Notes: a model not told the origin generated them from the sequence alone. A DNA stretch of 64,000 nucleotides from Thiomicrorhabdus sp965602805 (GCA_965602805.1 CBFCZK010000012.1:40408-104407), one strand, 5' to 3'; positions 26,195 to 35,193 are shown, counted from the first letter of the stretch. Numbers and translations are program-made.

Positions 26195-26887
26195 ATGGCG
26201 GATTATCTACCAAGTATTACAACGGGTAATACAGATTATTTAAGTGCATTACAGCAAAGTACGACAGCGAGTTCTTCTGCACCTGACGATGGTATGGATC
26301 AGGCAGATTTTTTACTGTTATTGACGACCCAGATGCAAAATCAAGATCCTTCTAAACCGATGGATCCAACAAACTTTGTGACCGACTTAACGCAAATGAG
26401 TCAGTTGGAAGCAACGAATGATATGAATGCTTCAATGTTGGCAATGGCGACTAGTTTTCAAAGTATGCAGACCATGTCTGGCGCGTCGTTGATTGGTAAA
26501 AATGTGCAGGTGTCAGGCGAGGATTTTTCACATACAGCAGGTTCTGTTTCGCAATTTACTTTAAATACCGATACGCCTATGACGGATGTGACCGTTGTGG
26601 TGAGTGATGCGAACGGAGTGGTGAAGGAGTTGAGTGTTGCGGACATGCAATCCGGAGATAAAACCGTGGATTGGGATGGTTTAAATAACGCCGATGTTAC
26701 ACAAGGCGATGGCGTTTATTCCTTGACGGCCTATGGCACCAATTCTGATGGGAATTTGCAATCCATTAATACGGTGGTGGCATCGCGTGTAAATGCCGTT
26801 GGTATTAACCCGGATGGTTCTATGACGATAACCCTGGCCACAGGCGAAAAAGTTGGAATGGACACGGTACGAGAAATTAGTGGTTAA
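26195..26887 (+). CDS. flgD: Hook assembly scaffold protein FlgD
   Basis: Hook-cap protein, needed to polymerise FlgE and discarded afterwards. The 230 residues contain the N-terminal conserved DQADFLLLLTTQMQNQDPSKP and PTNFVTDLTQMSQLEA, then the FlgD Ig-like and tudor-like domains (VSDANGVVKELS, VDWDGLNN) and the C-terminal VASRVNAVG. AAAGGAGAACGGAA is a strong ribosome-binding site. It is 16 nt after flgC. Confidence 0.95.
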   Translation: MADYLPSITTGNTDYLSALQQSTTASSSAPDDGMDQADFLLLLTTQMQNQDPSKPMDPTNFVTDLTQMSQLEATNDMNASMLAMATSFQSMQTMSGASLIGKNVQVSGEDFSHTAGSVSQFTLNTDTPMTDVTVVVSDANGVVKELSVADMQSGDKTVDWDGLNNADVTQGDGVYSLTAYGTNSDGNLQSINTVVASRVNAVGINPDGSMTITLATGEKVGMDTVREISG

Positions 26888-26949
26888 CAGTTGTAGAAAA
26901 TAGGCTTTTTGAAAAGTCTGTAAACAGCATCTAAAAATATAAAACACAT

Positions 26950-26965
26950 CAATAGAATTCTATTG
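26950..26965. repeat. 16-bp palindrome between flgD and flgE
   Basis: CAATAGAATTCTATTG is a perfect palindrome, extended by ACAC/GTGT arms separated by an AT bulge. It makes a hairpin in the flgD-flgE gap, without a T run. Possibly a processing or pausing site. Confidence 0.5.
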
Positions 26966-26997
26966 GTGTATTAAAAAACACACCTAGGAGAGTCATT

Positions 26998-28530
26998 ATG
27001 GCTGCGAATTTCGATTTAAATGCATTAAGTGGTATCAATGCGGCATCTACCGGTTTAGCCGTTATTTCAAATAACTTAGCGAACTCACAATCTGTTGGCT
27101 TTAAAAGCTCTCGAGCAGAGTTTGCCGATATGTTCTCAGGCGCTCAGAATTCAGCAGGAAACGGCGTCAGAGTAGAGTCTATTACTCAGGATTTTACCCA
27201 AGGAACTATTAACGGGACTGGTCGTGAGTTAGATATGGCATTGGATGGGGAAGGTTTTTTTATATTGGCAGATCAGACGGGAAAATATGAAAATATTTAT
27301 ACTCGAAATGGGTCATTTAAACTGGATGCCGGAGGCTTGCTAACCGATCAGGTGGGTAATCAGGTTCAGGGTTATGCGTTAAATACAACGCTCTCAACGG
27401 ATACTAATCCTGTGTTTGGAACAACCTTAGGGTCGATTGATTTAGATGCATTGAATAAAACACCGAACTCGACGTCTGAAATGACTTTTGATATCAATGT
27501 CGATGGTCAAGAGGCTTATAATGTTTCTACCGATAACGTTGCGCTTGCAGTAGGGACTGTGGGGACGGCTGCTCATTTAGCGGCATTGGTTGATCCTGCA
27601 AATGCAGCACCTCCTTATGAAGGATTTCCAGATTTTTCAACCAATAAAATCATTCACGATTCTTTGGGGGGGGAGCATCGTATGACCACAGATTTTTATA
27701 AACGCGGCGTGGTTGTGGGTGGGGATCCAATAATTTCAGCAGCACAGTCAGATTTTGATGGTGATGGAACATCGGATAAATACACTAGTTGGATCGTGCA
27801 AACGACCGTTCAGGACTACGATGAAATATCAGGAACTTGGGTGCCAAGTGGTATTGATAATGGGACGACTGCTGCGACCAATGGCGGTAACAGTGCTATT
27901 CTAGTTGAATTAAGGTTTGATGATAAAGGGGTTTTGCAAGAAACTCGAGAGCCGGTATTAGATGCTATCACGGGATTGCCGACTGGAGGAGGGGCTACTG
28001 TGGATGCTGATTTAGATTGGACAGACAGCTCTACAACGGCGCCAGCTATGGAATGGTTCATTAATAACCCAATTACGGGTGCGGTTGATCCTATTGCAAT
28101 GACGGCCGACTATGAGGACATGACAGAATATTCTGGGTCTTATGACATTCGTGGTGTGACGCAAAACGGCTATGCGATTGGCGATCTAGTGGGGTTGGCA
28201 ACGGGTGACAATGGTACTATTGAGGCGCGTTATTCAAATGGTCGTTCAGTGGCGGTGGCGCAGTTGGTGCTTGCTAATTTTACGGATAAAAATGCCATGG
28301 AGAAGTTAGGTGGACAGGCTTATGCTCAGTCTTATAACTCTGGGCCAGCCCAATTGGGCACACCAGAAACGAATGGTATGGGTTCTGTTGTGGAGGGTTC
28401 ATTAGAGTATTCCAATGTGGATACTACGGCTGAATTGGTCAATATGATTCAAATTCAAAGAACTTACCAGGCCTCTGCTCAAGTTATTTCAACGTCACAA
28501 ACCTTAACGCAAACAATTCTAAACCTTTAG
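26998..28530 (+). CDS. flgE: Flagellar hook protein FlgE
   Basis: Hook subunit. The 510 residues start with ALSGINAASTGLAVISNNLANSQSVGFKSS (N-terminal motif near 8-37). It has GRELDMALDGEGFFIL and ends with SNVDTTAELVNMIQIQRTYQ and ASAQVISTSQTLTQTIL. It is longer than the E. coli protein (402), owing to a large middle domain, typical for polar flagella. A run of eight G is at codons near residue 223-225. AGGAGAG precedes the ATG, and a terminator follows. Confidence 0.96.
   Translation: MAANFDLNALSGINAASTGLAVISNNLANSQSVGFKSSRAEFADMFSGAQNSAGNGVRVESITQDFTQGTINGTGRELDMALDGEGFFILADQTGKYENIYTRNGSFKLDAGGLLTDQVGNQVQGYALNTTLSTDTNPVFGTTLGSIDLDALNKTPNSTSEMTFDINVDGQEAYNVSTDNVALAVGTVGTAAHLAALVDPANAAPPYEGFPDFSTNKIIHDSLGGEHRMTTDFYKRGVVVGGDPIISAAQSDFDGDGTSDKYTSWIVQTTVQDYDEISGTWVPSGIDNGTTAATNGGNSAILVELRFDDKGVLQETREPVLDAITGLPTGGGATVDADLDWTDSSTTAPAMEWFINNPITGAVDPIAMTADYEDMTEYSGSYDIRGVTQNGYAIGDLVGLATGDNGTIEARYSNGRSVAVAQLVLANFTDKNAMEKLGGQAYAQSYNSGPAQLGTPETNGMGSVVEGSLEYSNVDTTAELVNMIQIQRTYQASAQVISTSQTLTQTILNL
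27666..27673 (+). repeat. Run of eight G inside flgE
   Basis: Eight G encode the SLGGEH stretch. Losing one G gives a stop codon five codons later; gaining one gives a stop within about a dozen codons. It is a candidate slippage site. Confidence 0.7.
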
Positions 28531-28564
28531 TAAGTCTTTAATTTACAATATTTTTCTGGTCTTG

Positions 28565-28591
28565 CCGGCAATTCTTTTGCCGGTTTTTTTT
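28565..28591 (+). terminator. Rho-independent terminator after flgE
   Basis: CCGGCAA (28565-28571) pairs with TTGCCGG (28577-28583) around TTCTT, followed by a run of eight T. It ends the flgBCDE transcript. Confidence 0.88.
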
Positions 28592-28665
28592 GCCACCCGG
28601 CAATACCCCTCCAAATAAGTTTATCGACCGAATTCTAAAACCTTTAGTTAAATTATTTATTAATT

Positions 28666-28681
28666 TGGCACGCTCCCTGCT
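28666..28681 (+). promoter_or_regulatory. Sigma-54 promoter of flgF
   Basis: TGGCACGCTCCCTGCT matches the TGGCACG-N4-TTGCW consensus except for C in place of the first T of TTGC. It is 176 nt before the flgF start. Confidence 0.87.
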
Positions 28682-28730
28682 ATAACTCCTTTGAAAAGAA
28701 AAAGGCATGTCAAAATGCTAACACATAAGG

Positions 28731-28809
28731 GAAACTCATTCGGGCATTAGACCCAATCAAATAAAGAGTTTCACAATCTGGGATACGTTGGCCACATTTG
28801 ATGTATCCC
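28731..28809 (+). promoter_or_regulatory. Two-hairpin leader of flgF
   Basis: GAAACTC (28731-28737) pairs with GAGTTTC (28766-28772), and GGGATAC (28780-28786) pairs with GTATCCC (28803-28809). Both stems are perfect and lie in the untranslated leader after the sigma-54 start site. A regulatory function is inferred only. Confidence 0.5.
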
Positions 28810-28856
28810 TCCCTATTTTTGACAAGACATAGATTGATTTAGCGGAGTAAAAGATC

Positions 28857-29600
28857 ATGGATCGTATGCTGTATATTGCAATGAGTGGTGCCAAAGAGGT
28901 CATGCTTTCACAGGCAAATAACTCTAATAACTTGGCGAACGCAAATACCGATGGTTTTAAACAAGATTTCAATGTGTTTAGAGCGCAGCATGTGCAAGGT
29001 CCTGGTATGCAATCTCGTGCTTACTCAATGGATGAACGTCCGGCAACCGATTTTTCAGCGGGGGCGATTAAAGTCACCGGCCGCGAGCTTGATGTCGTCA
29101 CGAAAGAAGACGGGTTTTTAGGTATTCAAGCACCTAATGGCGATGAAGCATTTGTTCGCAGTGCCAGTTTGCAGGTGTTGGAAAATGGTAATTTAGTGGA
29201 TGTGAAAGGCAATCCGGTCTTGAATGAAACGGGAATCCAAATCAATATTCCGCCGACTAAAAGCATTACCATTGGCGATGATGGCACGATTTCAATTGTG
29301 CCAGCCGAGTCACCGAGTAATCAGTTAGTAGTTTTGGATCGTCTGCGTTTAGTCAAGCCAAACATACAAGATTTAGAAAAAGGCTTGGATGGTTTTACGC
29401 GCTTGAAAGAGGGGGGGGGGGCAGTGGTACAGGAAAATGTTGCGGTTGTCAGCGGGGCGTTAGAAAGCAGTAATGTTAATACCGCGACGGCTCTGGTTAA
29501 TATGATTGAGTTATCTCGTAAATATGAGATGCAGGTCAAAATGATGTCGACCACTAAAACCCATGCACAAAAATCAGATTCATTGTTGTCGTTAAAATAG
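28857..29600 (+). CDS. flgF: Flagellar distal rod protein FlgF
   Basis: Distal rod subunit. The 247 residues start MDRMLYIAMSGAKEVMLSQA with the rod motif NNSNNLANANTDGFKQDF. GRELDVVTKEDGFLGIQ follows, and the C-terminus is SGALESSNVNTATALVNMIE plus LSRKYEMQVKMMSTT. Codons around residue 186-189 contain a run of eleven G. With the present length the frame is open. GGAG at 28844-28847 precedes the ATG. It has its own sigma-54 promoter and is followed after 17 nt by flgG. Confidence 0.96.
   Translation: MDRMLYIAMSGAKEVMLSQANNSNNLANANTDGFKQDFNVFRAQHVQGPGMQSRAYSMDERPATDFSAGAIKVTGRELDVVTKEDGFLGIQAPNGDEAFVRSASLQVLENGNLVDVKGNPVLNETGIQINIPPTKSITIGDDGTISIVPAESPSNQLVVLDRLRLVKPNIQDLEKGLDGFTRLKEGGGAVVQENVAVVSGALESSNVNTATALVNMIELSRKYEMQVKMMSTTKTHAQKSDSLLSLK
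29411..29421 (+). repeat. Run of eleven G inside flgF
   Basis: The tract encodes KEGGGA. Removing one G brings TAG about 13 codons later, adding one brings TAA within about 20 codons; both remove the C-terminal rod helix. This is the structure of a contingency (phase-variable) locus. Confidence 0.85.
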
Positions 29601-29617
29601 GCTAAGGAGATAGAAAG

Positions 29618-30409
29618 ATGAATAGAGCACTTTATATAGCGAAAACAGGTTTAGAAGCCCAGCAGTTTCGTCTAGCCGCCATTTCTAACAACTTAGCCAA
29701 CGCCAATACCTATGCTTATAAAGCAGGGCGTGCAGAGTTTGATGATTTACTGTATCAAAACGTTCGTCAGCCAGGTGCGCAAGCGACCCAGGATGAAACC
29801 AATACATTGCCTTCTGGTTTGCAGTTAGGAACAGGTGTTAAGGCCATTGGTGTACAAAAAATTCACACGCAAGGTAACTTGATGGTGACCGACAATCAGT
29901 TGGATGTTGCCATTGAAGGTAAAGGTTTTTTTCAAGCCTTAGATCAGGACGGCAATTTAATGTATACCCGTGATGGTTCCTTTCAGATGAATCAAAACGG
30001 TGACGTGGTGACGTCTTCAGGTTATTTGTTGGAACCCAATATTAATATTCCGCAAGATGCGACCAATATTTCGATTACTCGAGACGGTGCGGTTTATATT
30101 ACGCAGCCGGGTAACGTCGAGCAAAATCAGGTCGGTCAGATTGAATTGACGACTTTTATTAATCCGGCGGGACTCGAGTCGATGGGGCATAACTTCTATA
30201 AAGAGACCACCGCCAGTGGTACTGCAAATATAAACAATCCCCAGACGGCTGAAGCAGGTGGTTTAACCCAGGGCGCGCTTGAATCTTCTAACGTGAATAC
30301 GGTTGAAGAGTTAATCGGAATGATTGAAGCTCAGCGAACCTATGAAATGAACTCTAAAGCTATTTCTGCTGCGGATGGCATGATGCAGTACTTAAATAAC
30401 AATACCTAA
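29618..30409 (+). CDS. flgG: Flagellar distal rod protein FlgG
   Basis: Main distal rod subunit. The 263 residues match E. coli (260). It opens MNRALYIAKTGLEAQQFRLA with ISNNLANANTYAYKAGRAEF, has GNLMVTDNQLDVAIEGKGFF and ends ALESSNVNTVEELIGMIEAQ and RTYEMNSKAIS. AAGGAGATAGAAAG precedes the ATG. Same operon as flgF. Confidence 0.97.
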   Translation: MNRALYIAKTGLEAQQFRLAAISNNLANANTYAYKAGRAEFDDLLYQNVRQPGAQATQDETNTLPSGLQLGTGVKAIGVQKIHTQGNLMVTDNQLDVAIEGKGFFQALDQDGNLMYTRDGSFQMNQNGDVVTSSGYLLEPNINIPQDATNISITRDGAVYITQPGNVEQNQVGQIELTTFINPAGLESMGHNFYKETTASGTANINNPQTAEAGGLTQGALESSNVNTVEELIGMIEAQRTYEMNSKAISAADGMMQYLNNNT

Positions 30410-30555
30410 TCAAAGAACCCATTAACGTAACAAAATGAGTAGGCAGTCATAAATAGGTTGCCCACTCTTAAAATAAGCACGAGTCGCTTGAGTAAATTAT
30501 GCAGAGCGTAAATCGTCAGTTAGATATCGTGTAAATCACGATACAAGGATCTGAA

Positions 30556-31287
30556 ATGAATTATCAAATTAAAAAAATGGTTAAGTTAACGAGCGCTATA
30601 GCGCTTGCATCCATTGTCTTAACTGGGTGCAGCAGTATGCCACCAGAGCGCATGCAGAAAATGGATTATGCGCCAAGTTATCCTCTGAATATTCCGCAAG
30701 CCGTACAGCCTAAAAATGGTTCCCTGTACCAGATGGGGGCGATGACGTTGTTTGATGATTCTCGTGCACATCGAATTGGCGATATCATCACCATTGATCT
30801 GTCGGAAAGTATGTCGGCTAATAAAAAAGATGAAGCCAAGTACGATAAGTCTAATAGTCAGGATTATGGCGTGACGACTCCTTTTGGAGTGACCACCCCG
30901 AATAATGTTGTTGGAAATCTTATTAATGGAGTCACCGCGCCATTGCAGGGGTTGTCTGTCGGTTATGGATCGGAAGGCTCGTTTTCGGGTAAAAGTGACG
31001 TCAAACAGAATTCAAGTTTAAAAGGCTCGATTGCCGTGACCGTGGTTGAAGTTATTTCGAACGGTAACTTAGTCGTTCGCGGCGAAAAGTGGATTACGAT
31101 TCACGAAGGCGACGAGGTTGTTCAGTTTGCAGGCATTATTCGCCCAGAAGATATTCAGCCAGACAATACCATTTCGTCGGTTAAGGTCGCAGATGTCCGC
31201 CTAGTCTATAAAGATGTGGGAATGTCGGGTGATACCGCAAGAACGGGTGTCGGCACACAGTGGTTGACTAAGTACTGGCCCTTGTAA
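30556..31287 (+). CDS. flgH: Flagellar L-ring lipoprotein FlgH
   Basis: Outer-membrane lipoprotein forming the L ring. Signal peptide with lipobox VLTGC (Cys25). The mature protein has GSLYQMGAMTLFDDSRAHRI and GDIITIDLSESMSANKKDEA, and ends SVKVADVRLVYKDVG and GVGTQWLTKYWPL. The 243 residues fit (E. coli 232). CAAGGATCTGAA precedes the ATG. A 146-nt gap separates it from flgG; I see no clear promoter there, so it is probably still in the flgF operon. A terminator follows. Confidence 0.95.
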   Translation: MNYQIKKMVKLTSAIALASIVLTGCSSMPPERMQKMDYAPSYPLNIPQAVQPKNGSLYQMGAMTLFDDSRAHRIGDIITIDLSESMSANKKDEAKYDKSNSQDYGVTTPFGVTTPNNVVGNLINGVTAPLQGLSVGYGSEGSFSGKSDVKQNSSLKGSIAVTVVEVISNGNLVVRGEKWITIHEGDEVVQFAGIIRPEDIQPDNTISSVKVADVRLVYKDVGMSGDTARTGVGTQWLTKYWPL

Positions 31288-31406
31288 GCTTATTGTAAGC
31301 TACGTTGAGATCTCTGTATAAGTGAGGTCTTATCTATAAATTTTAAAATCAGACTCTCTTGTTGTCGTGAATATGTCAATAAGTTGGTTTTTACAACTCT
31401 ATTTTC

Positions 31407-31430
31407 AGACTGACCAGGCCTGGTCAGTCT
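31407..31430. repeat. 24-bp CCAGGCCTGG palindrome between flgH and flgI
   Basis: A perfect 24-bp inverted repeat with core at 31414-31423, flanked by AGAC and GTCT arms. It lies 39 nt before the terminator and about 140 bp before the flgI sigma-54 promoter. Confidence 0.88.
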
Positions 31431-31468
31431 ATTCAAAGTTTGTTTTTTACCGTTTTTTCTGGTCTTTG

Positions 31469-31493
31469 GGGGTGCTTTGCACCCCATTTTTTT
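31469..31493 (+). terminator. Rho-independent terminator after flgH
   Basis: GGGGTGC (31469-31475) pairs with GCACCCC (31479-31485) around a TTT loop, then A and seven T. Confidence 0.9.
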
Positions 31494-31560
31494 ATTTACA
31501 CCTTTCATTTTTGGCATTAACGGCCATCTTCTCTATTTCTTTAATGTAATTTTTAGTCTT

Positions 31561-31576
31561 TGGCACATCAAATGCT
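31561..31576 (+). promoter_or_regulatory. Sigma-54 promoter of flgI operon
   Basis: TGGCACATCAAATGCT keeps the invariant GG and GC at the right distance; one base of TTGC differs. It lies 89 nt before the flgI start, downstream of the flgH terminator, so flgIJKL is a separate transcript. Confidence 0.82.
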
Positions 31577-31664
31577 ATGTTATCCCTGGCTCAAGATAGG
31601 GTCTATAATAAAAATATAAAAAACAAACACTTACCAGAAAAGTAATGATTCCAAGGGGATTCCA

Positions 31665-32765
31665 ATGTTCACACGAAAGTTCGTCATGATTTTGACACTG
31701 TTGATGGTTTGGAGTAGTTATAGCTACGCTGAACGCGTAAAAGACATCGCTAATGTTGGTGGCGTGCGAGCCAACCACTTGATTGGCTACGGCTTAGTGG
31801 TCGGTTTAACGGGCTCTGGGGATAAAACGCCTTTTGCCGAACAGAGCTTACTGAGCATGTTGAATAAGTTTGGAATTCATATGCCACCAGGCATGAAAAC
31901 CAATGCAAAAAATATTGCAGCAGTCGCAGTACATGGTGAATTACCGGCTTTTGCAAAAGCCGGACAAAAAATTGATATCACCGTCTCTTCACTGGGTAAT
32001 GCTAAAAGTTTGCGTGGTGGTACTTTGATCCTAACGCCCTTAAAAGGGGTTGATGGTAATGTTTATGCGTTAGCGCAGGGTAACTTAGTGGTCGGTGGGC
32101 TAGATGCCAGTGGTGCGGATGGTTCGCGAATTACCATTAATGTCCCAAGTGTCGGCCGTATTCCAGATGGTGCCATGGTTGAAAAAACGGTGACCACTGG
32201 ATTTGAATTGGGGAATACCATTAGTTTAAATTTGAAAAGTTCAGACTTTACAACCGCGACGAATTTAGTCAATGCGATTAACGAGACATTAGGTGCGGGC
32301 ACAGCAAGTGCAATTGATGGCAATACGGTTGAAGTGATGGCGCCAAGAATCACAAATCAGCGTGTTGCGTTTTTATCCCTCTTAGAGAATATTGAAGTCG
32401 TTCCTGGTGAAGAGGCTGCCAGAATCATCGTTAATTCCAGAACCGGTACAGTGGTGATTGGTCAAAATGTACGAGTGAGCCCTGCGGCGGTCACGCATGG
32501 TGGTTTAACCGTTAAAATCACAGAGTCTATTGAAGCATCGCAACCTAATCCTTTCGCAGGTGGTAATACGGCTGTCACACCTAACTCGGTTGTTGGTATA
32601 GAAACCGGTGGTGATGGCCATATGTTTAAATTTCCAAAAGGCGTTTCATTGGATGATATTGTGCAAGCCGTCAATAAAGTAGGTGCAGCTCCTGGTGATT
32701 TAGTCGCCATTCTTGAAGCACTCAAGCAGGCCGGTGCTTTAAAAGCCGACTTGATGATTATTTAG
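31665..32765 (+). CDS. flgI: Flagellar P-ring protein FlgI
   Basis: Periplasmic ring subunit around the rod, attached to peptidoglycan. Signal peptide to about residue 20 (SYSYA). The mature protein begins ERVKDIANVGGVRANHLIGY, has GLVVGLTGSGDKTPFAEQSL and RGGTLILTPLKGVDGNVYALAQG, and ends LDDIVQAVNKVGAAPGDLVA with ILEALKQAGAL. The 366 residues match the family. AGGGGATTCCA precedes the ATG. First gene of flgIJKL. Confidence 0.97.
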   Translation: MFTRKFVMILTLLMVWSSYSYAERVKDIANVGGVRANHLIGYGLVVGLTGSGDKTPFAEQSLLSMLNKFGIHMPPGMKTNAKNIAAVAVHGELPAFAKAGQKIDITVSSLGNAKSLRGGTLILTPLKGVDGNVYALAQGNLVVGGLDASGADGSRITINVPSVGRIPDGAMVEKTVTTGFELGNTISLNLKSSDFTTATNLVNAINETLGAGTASAIDGNTVEVMAPRITNQRVAFLSLLENIEVVPGEEAARIIVNSRTGTVVIGQNVRVSPAAVTHGGLTVKITESIEASQPNPFAGGNTAVTPNSVVGIETGGDGHMFKFPKGVSLDDIVQAVNKVGAAPGDLVAILEALKQAGALKADLMII

Positions 32766-32785
32766 TCGCGGCTTGGAGAGATAAT

Positions 32786-33298
32786 ATGGAACTTTCAAAT
32801 TCAAACTCTGGTTTAAATAGTATGCAGCCCAATCAATCTTCATCTGTGCAGGCTCATCACAACTATGCAGATGTAAATGCATTGAGTGATTTAAAGAAAC
32901 AAGCACGAGACGATCAAGAATCCGTTTTGAGACCAGTGGCAGAACAATTTGAAGCCATTTTTGTTCAGCAAGTACTGAAAGAGGCTAGAAATGTTAGTTT
33001 TGATGATGGCTGGCTGGATGGTGGACAGGGTGATTTTTATAAAGATTGGTCCGATAAACAGTTATCATTGAACTTATCTTCTAAAGGAACGCTTGGGTTT
33101 GCCGATAGTATAGTTGAGCAACTTGCTAAGAGTATTCGTCCCACAGTGCAAGCTAGTAATGCAGAGAATATTGCAGACAACAATGCAAATGAAACAGTTA
33201 CGGACGTAACGCCACAACAAGTCGTGGCAGGGCAGGTAGGTTCAACCGAACATGCGTTAGCTTTAAGAAATATAATGAATAATAATAGCTTAAAGTAA
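32786..33298 (+). CDS. flgJ: Rod-binding protein FlgJ, lacking the hydrolase domain
   Basis: The N-terminal rod-capping half only. Residues about 46-118 form the rod-binding domain: VAEQFEAIFVQQVLKEARN, then YKDWSDKQLSLNLSSKGTLG. Residues 119-170 are low-complexity, and the glucosaminidase domain of the 310-residue enteric FlgJ is absent. No frameshift remnant of it follows; flgK begins 42 nt later. Single-domain FlgJ is known in several groups that use a separate lytic enzyme. GGAGAGATAAT precedes the ATG. See the MltC-like gene beyond flgL. Confidence 0.92.
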   Translation: MELSNSNSGLNSMQPNQSSSVQAHHNYADVNALSDLKKQARDDQESVLRPVAEQFEAIFVQQVLKEARNVSFDDGWLDGGQGDFYKDWSDKQLSLNLSSKGTLGFADSIVEQLAKSIRPTVQASNAENIADNNANETVTDVTPQQVVAGQVGSTEHALALRNIMNNNSLK

Positions 33299-33339
33299 CC
33301 ATGCGCTTGTGATGATGACCAGAGAGAAGGAATTTAATT

Positions 33340-35193
33340 ATGGCTGATATGCTAACCATTGGATCGATTGCAACGAACACCTTTAAAACGGCGTTAAATG
33401 TGACCAGTCATAACGTCGCGAATGTCGCAACAGAAGGCTATACACGCCAGCGTGCAGAGATTTCAAGCAATTCGCCAGGTGTGACAGGTACAGGGTTTTT
33501 GGGCGGAGGTTCAAGAGTCGACAGTATTGAACGTGTTTATGCCGATTACATTCAAACGCAATTGGTGAGTAGCCAGTCTTTGGTGGAGCGTTACGATACT
33601 CAGTTACAGCTTGGTAGCCAGGTTGAAGGTATTATTGCCAGTAACGACCAGGGTATTCAGCAATTCATGCAGAGTTATTTTGACTCTTTGCAAACCCTTG
33701 CGGGCAATCCAACCTCCAGTACTAGTCGACAATTAGTCATTGATGAAGCCAATAATCTAGAAAGCCATATTAGTAACTTAACGTCAGTTTTGGAAGAGAC
33801 TCAGACGCAAGTAAATGGTCAGATATCGGGCTTGACGGCTGAAATTAATGATCGTTTAGAAACCATTCAAGCCATCAATGTCCAGGTTGAAAATGCCACG
33901 AATAATGGTCGTCAACCACCAAACGATTTATTGGATCAGCGAAATCAAGCGATTCTTGAACTCAGCCAATATATGGATATCACTACCTTTGCGCAGGAAA
34001 ATGGTCGCATTGATATCCATACAGGCAATGGTAAGTTGCCTTTGTTGAGTGATAATACACTGACAAGAGTAGAAGCTGATTTAGGGCCTTATACTGATGA
34101 AAATCGCATTGAGCTCTATATGACTTTAGGCGGTCAAAAGCAGGTTATCAGTGATCAGGTTAATGGCGGCCAGTTAGGTGGCGTGCTTGATTTTAGAGAG
34201 AACTTGCTTGATAAGGCACAAATTGACCTTGGTCTTACCTTAAACGGATTAACAGCATCGATGAACTGGCAGCACTACCAGGGCTATGATATTAATGATG
34301 AAGCGGGGGGTGATTTGTTTACTCCGCTAGAAATGACCGCCATCAATAATTCAACCAATTCAGGGGTTGAGACTGGTGCTAATATTTTGGTCAGTTTTAA
34401 TCCGAATGTGGGCGTGTCAGAGCCGCCGTACGATAATGCTGCAGTGCTTCCTGCTTTGAATGCTCAGCCAGCGACTTACGGCGATAAAGAAGCGTATTTA
34501 CAAAATGCATTTGATGCCATTGGACAATTTGAAGCCCGAGAGTATGAGATAAAATCAGATGGTGCTACTCCTGCCAATTTTTCATTTTTCGACTATCAAA
34601 CCGGTGAGGACTTAACAGCTTCTACAACTCAGCCGGTAGCGGGTGTTTTTCAGCTAGATGGTTTGACCTTTGATTTAAGTAGTGTCGCTGCGACCAGTTC
34701 TGGCGATAGTTTTTTAGTGAAACCTCATCAGGAAATGTTGGCTGATTTTGCGACAAGCGTTACCGATATTGAAGCGATTGCTACTCGTGGACAAAGTCCT
34801 ATCGATAGTAATGGCGATGGTTTATTGACAGATGAAGTGCCTGCTGCCGCGGCGGAGGGTGATAACGTTAATATGGCGAATATGGCAGGGCTACAATCAG
34901 CCAAAATATTATTATCCAATGACAGTGGTCAACCTTCTGAAACCTTATTAGGGGGTTACTCTAAAATGGCGACCAATGTTGGGACGTACGTGCGTTCTTC
35001 CGATATACAGTTAACTGCGCAGACCAATGTCTTTCAGCAGATTGTCGATCAAAGAGAGTCGTATTCGGGGGTCAGTTTAGATGAAGAAGCTGCGAACCTA
35101 ATTAAATTCCAGCAGGCTTATGAAGCGGCGGCACAAATTATTGCCACCTCACAATCCCTTTTTCAAACTATATTAAGCACGGTTAGAGGATAG
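33340..35193 (+). CDS. flgK: Hook-associated protein 1, FlgK
   Basis: First hook-filament junction protein. The 617 residues start MADMLTIGSIATNTFKTALN with VTSHNVANVATEGYTRQRAE. In the middle RQPPNDLLDQRNQAILELSQ is present, and it ends SGVSLDEEAANLIKFQQAYE plus AAAQIIATSQSLFQTIL. AGAGAGAAGGAA precedes the ATG. It is a substrate of the FlgN chaperone encoded at 20548-21039. Confidence 0.97.
   Translation: MADMLTIGSIATNTFKTALNVTSHNVANVATEGYTRQRAEISSNSPGVTGTGFLGGGSRVDSIERVYADYIQTQLVSSQSLVERYDTQLQLGSQVEGIIASNDQGIQQFMQSYFDSLQTLAGNPTSSTSRQLVIDEANNLESHISNLTSVLEETQTQVNGQISGLTAEINDRLETIQAINVQVENATNNGRQPPNDLLDQRNQAILELSQYMDITTFAQENGRIDIHTGNGKLPLLSDNTLTRVEADLGPYTDENRIELYMTLGGQKQVISDQVNGGQLGGVLDFRENLLDKAQIDLGLTLNGLTASMNWQHYQGYDINDEAGGDLFTPLEMTAINNSTNSGVETGANILVSFNPNVGVSEPPYDNAAVLPALNAQPATYGDKEAYLQNAFDAIGQFEAREYEIKSDGATPANFSFFDYQTGEDLTASTTQPVAGVFQLDGLTFDLSSVAATSSGDSFLVKPHQEMLADFATSVTDIEAIATRGQSPIDSNGDGLLTDEVPAAAAEGDNVNMANMAGLQSAKILLSNDSGQPSETLLGGYSKMATNVGTYVRSSDIQLTAQTNVFQQIVDQRESYSGVSLDEEAANLIKFQQAYEAAAQIIATSQSLFQTILSTVRG

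Larger units (their letters stand above)
28531..28856. other. Intergenic region between flgE and flgF
   Basis: 326 bp. It contains the flgE terminator, the sigma-54 promoter of flgF and a leader of about 165 nt with two perfect 7-bp hairpins. No gene is seen. Confidence 0.6.
31288..31664. other. Intergenic region between flgH and flgI
   Basis: 377 bp. In order: a 24-bp palindrome of the CCAGGCCTGG family, a strong terminator, a sigma-54 promoter and an 88-nt leader to flgI. I see no gene. Confidence 0.6.
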
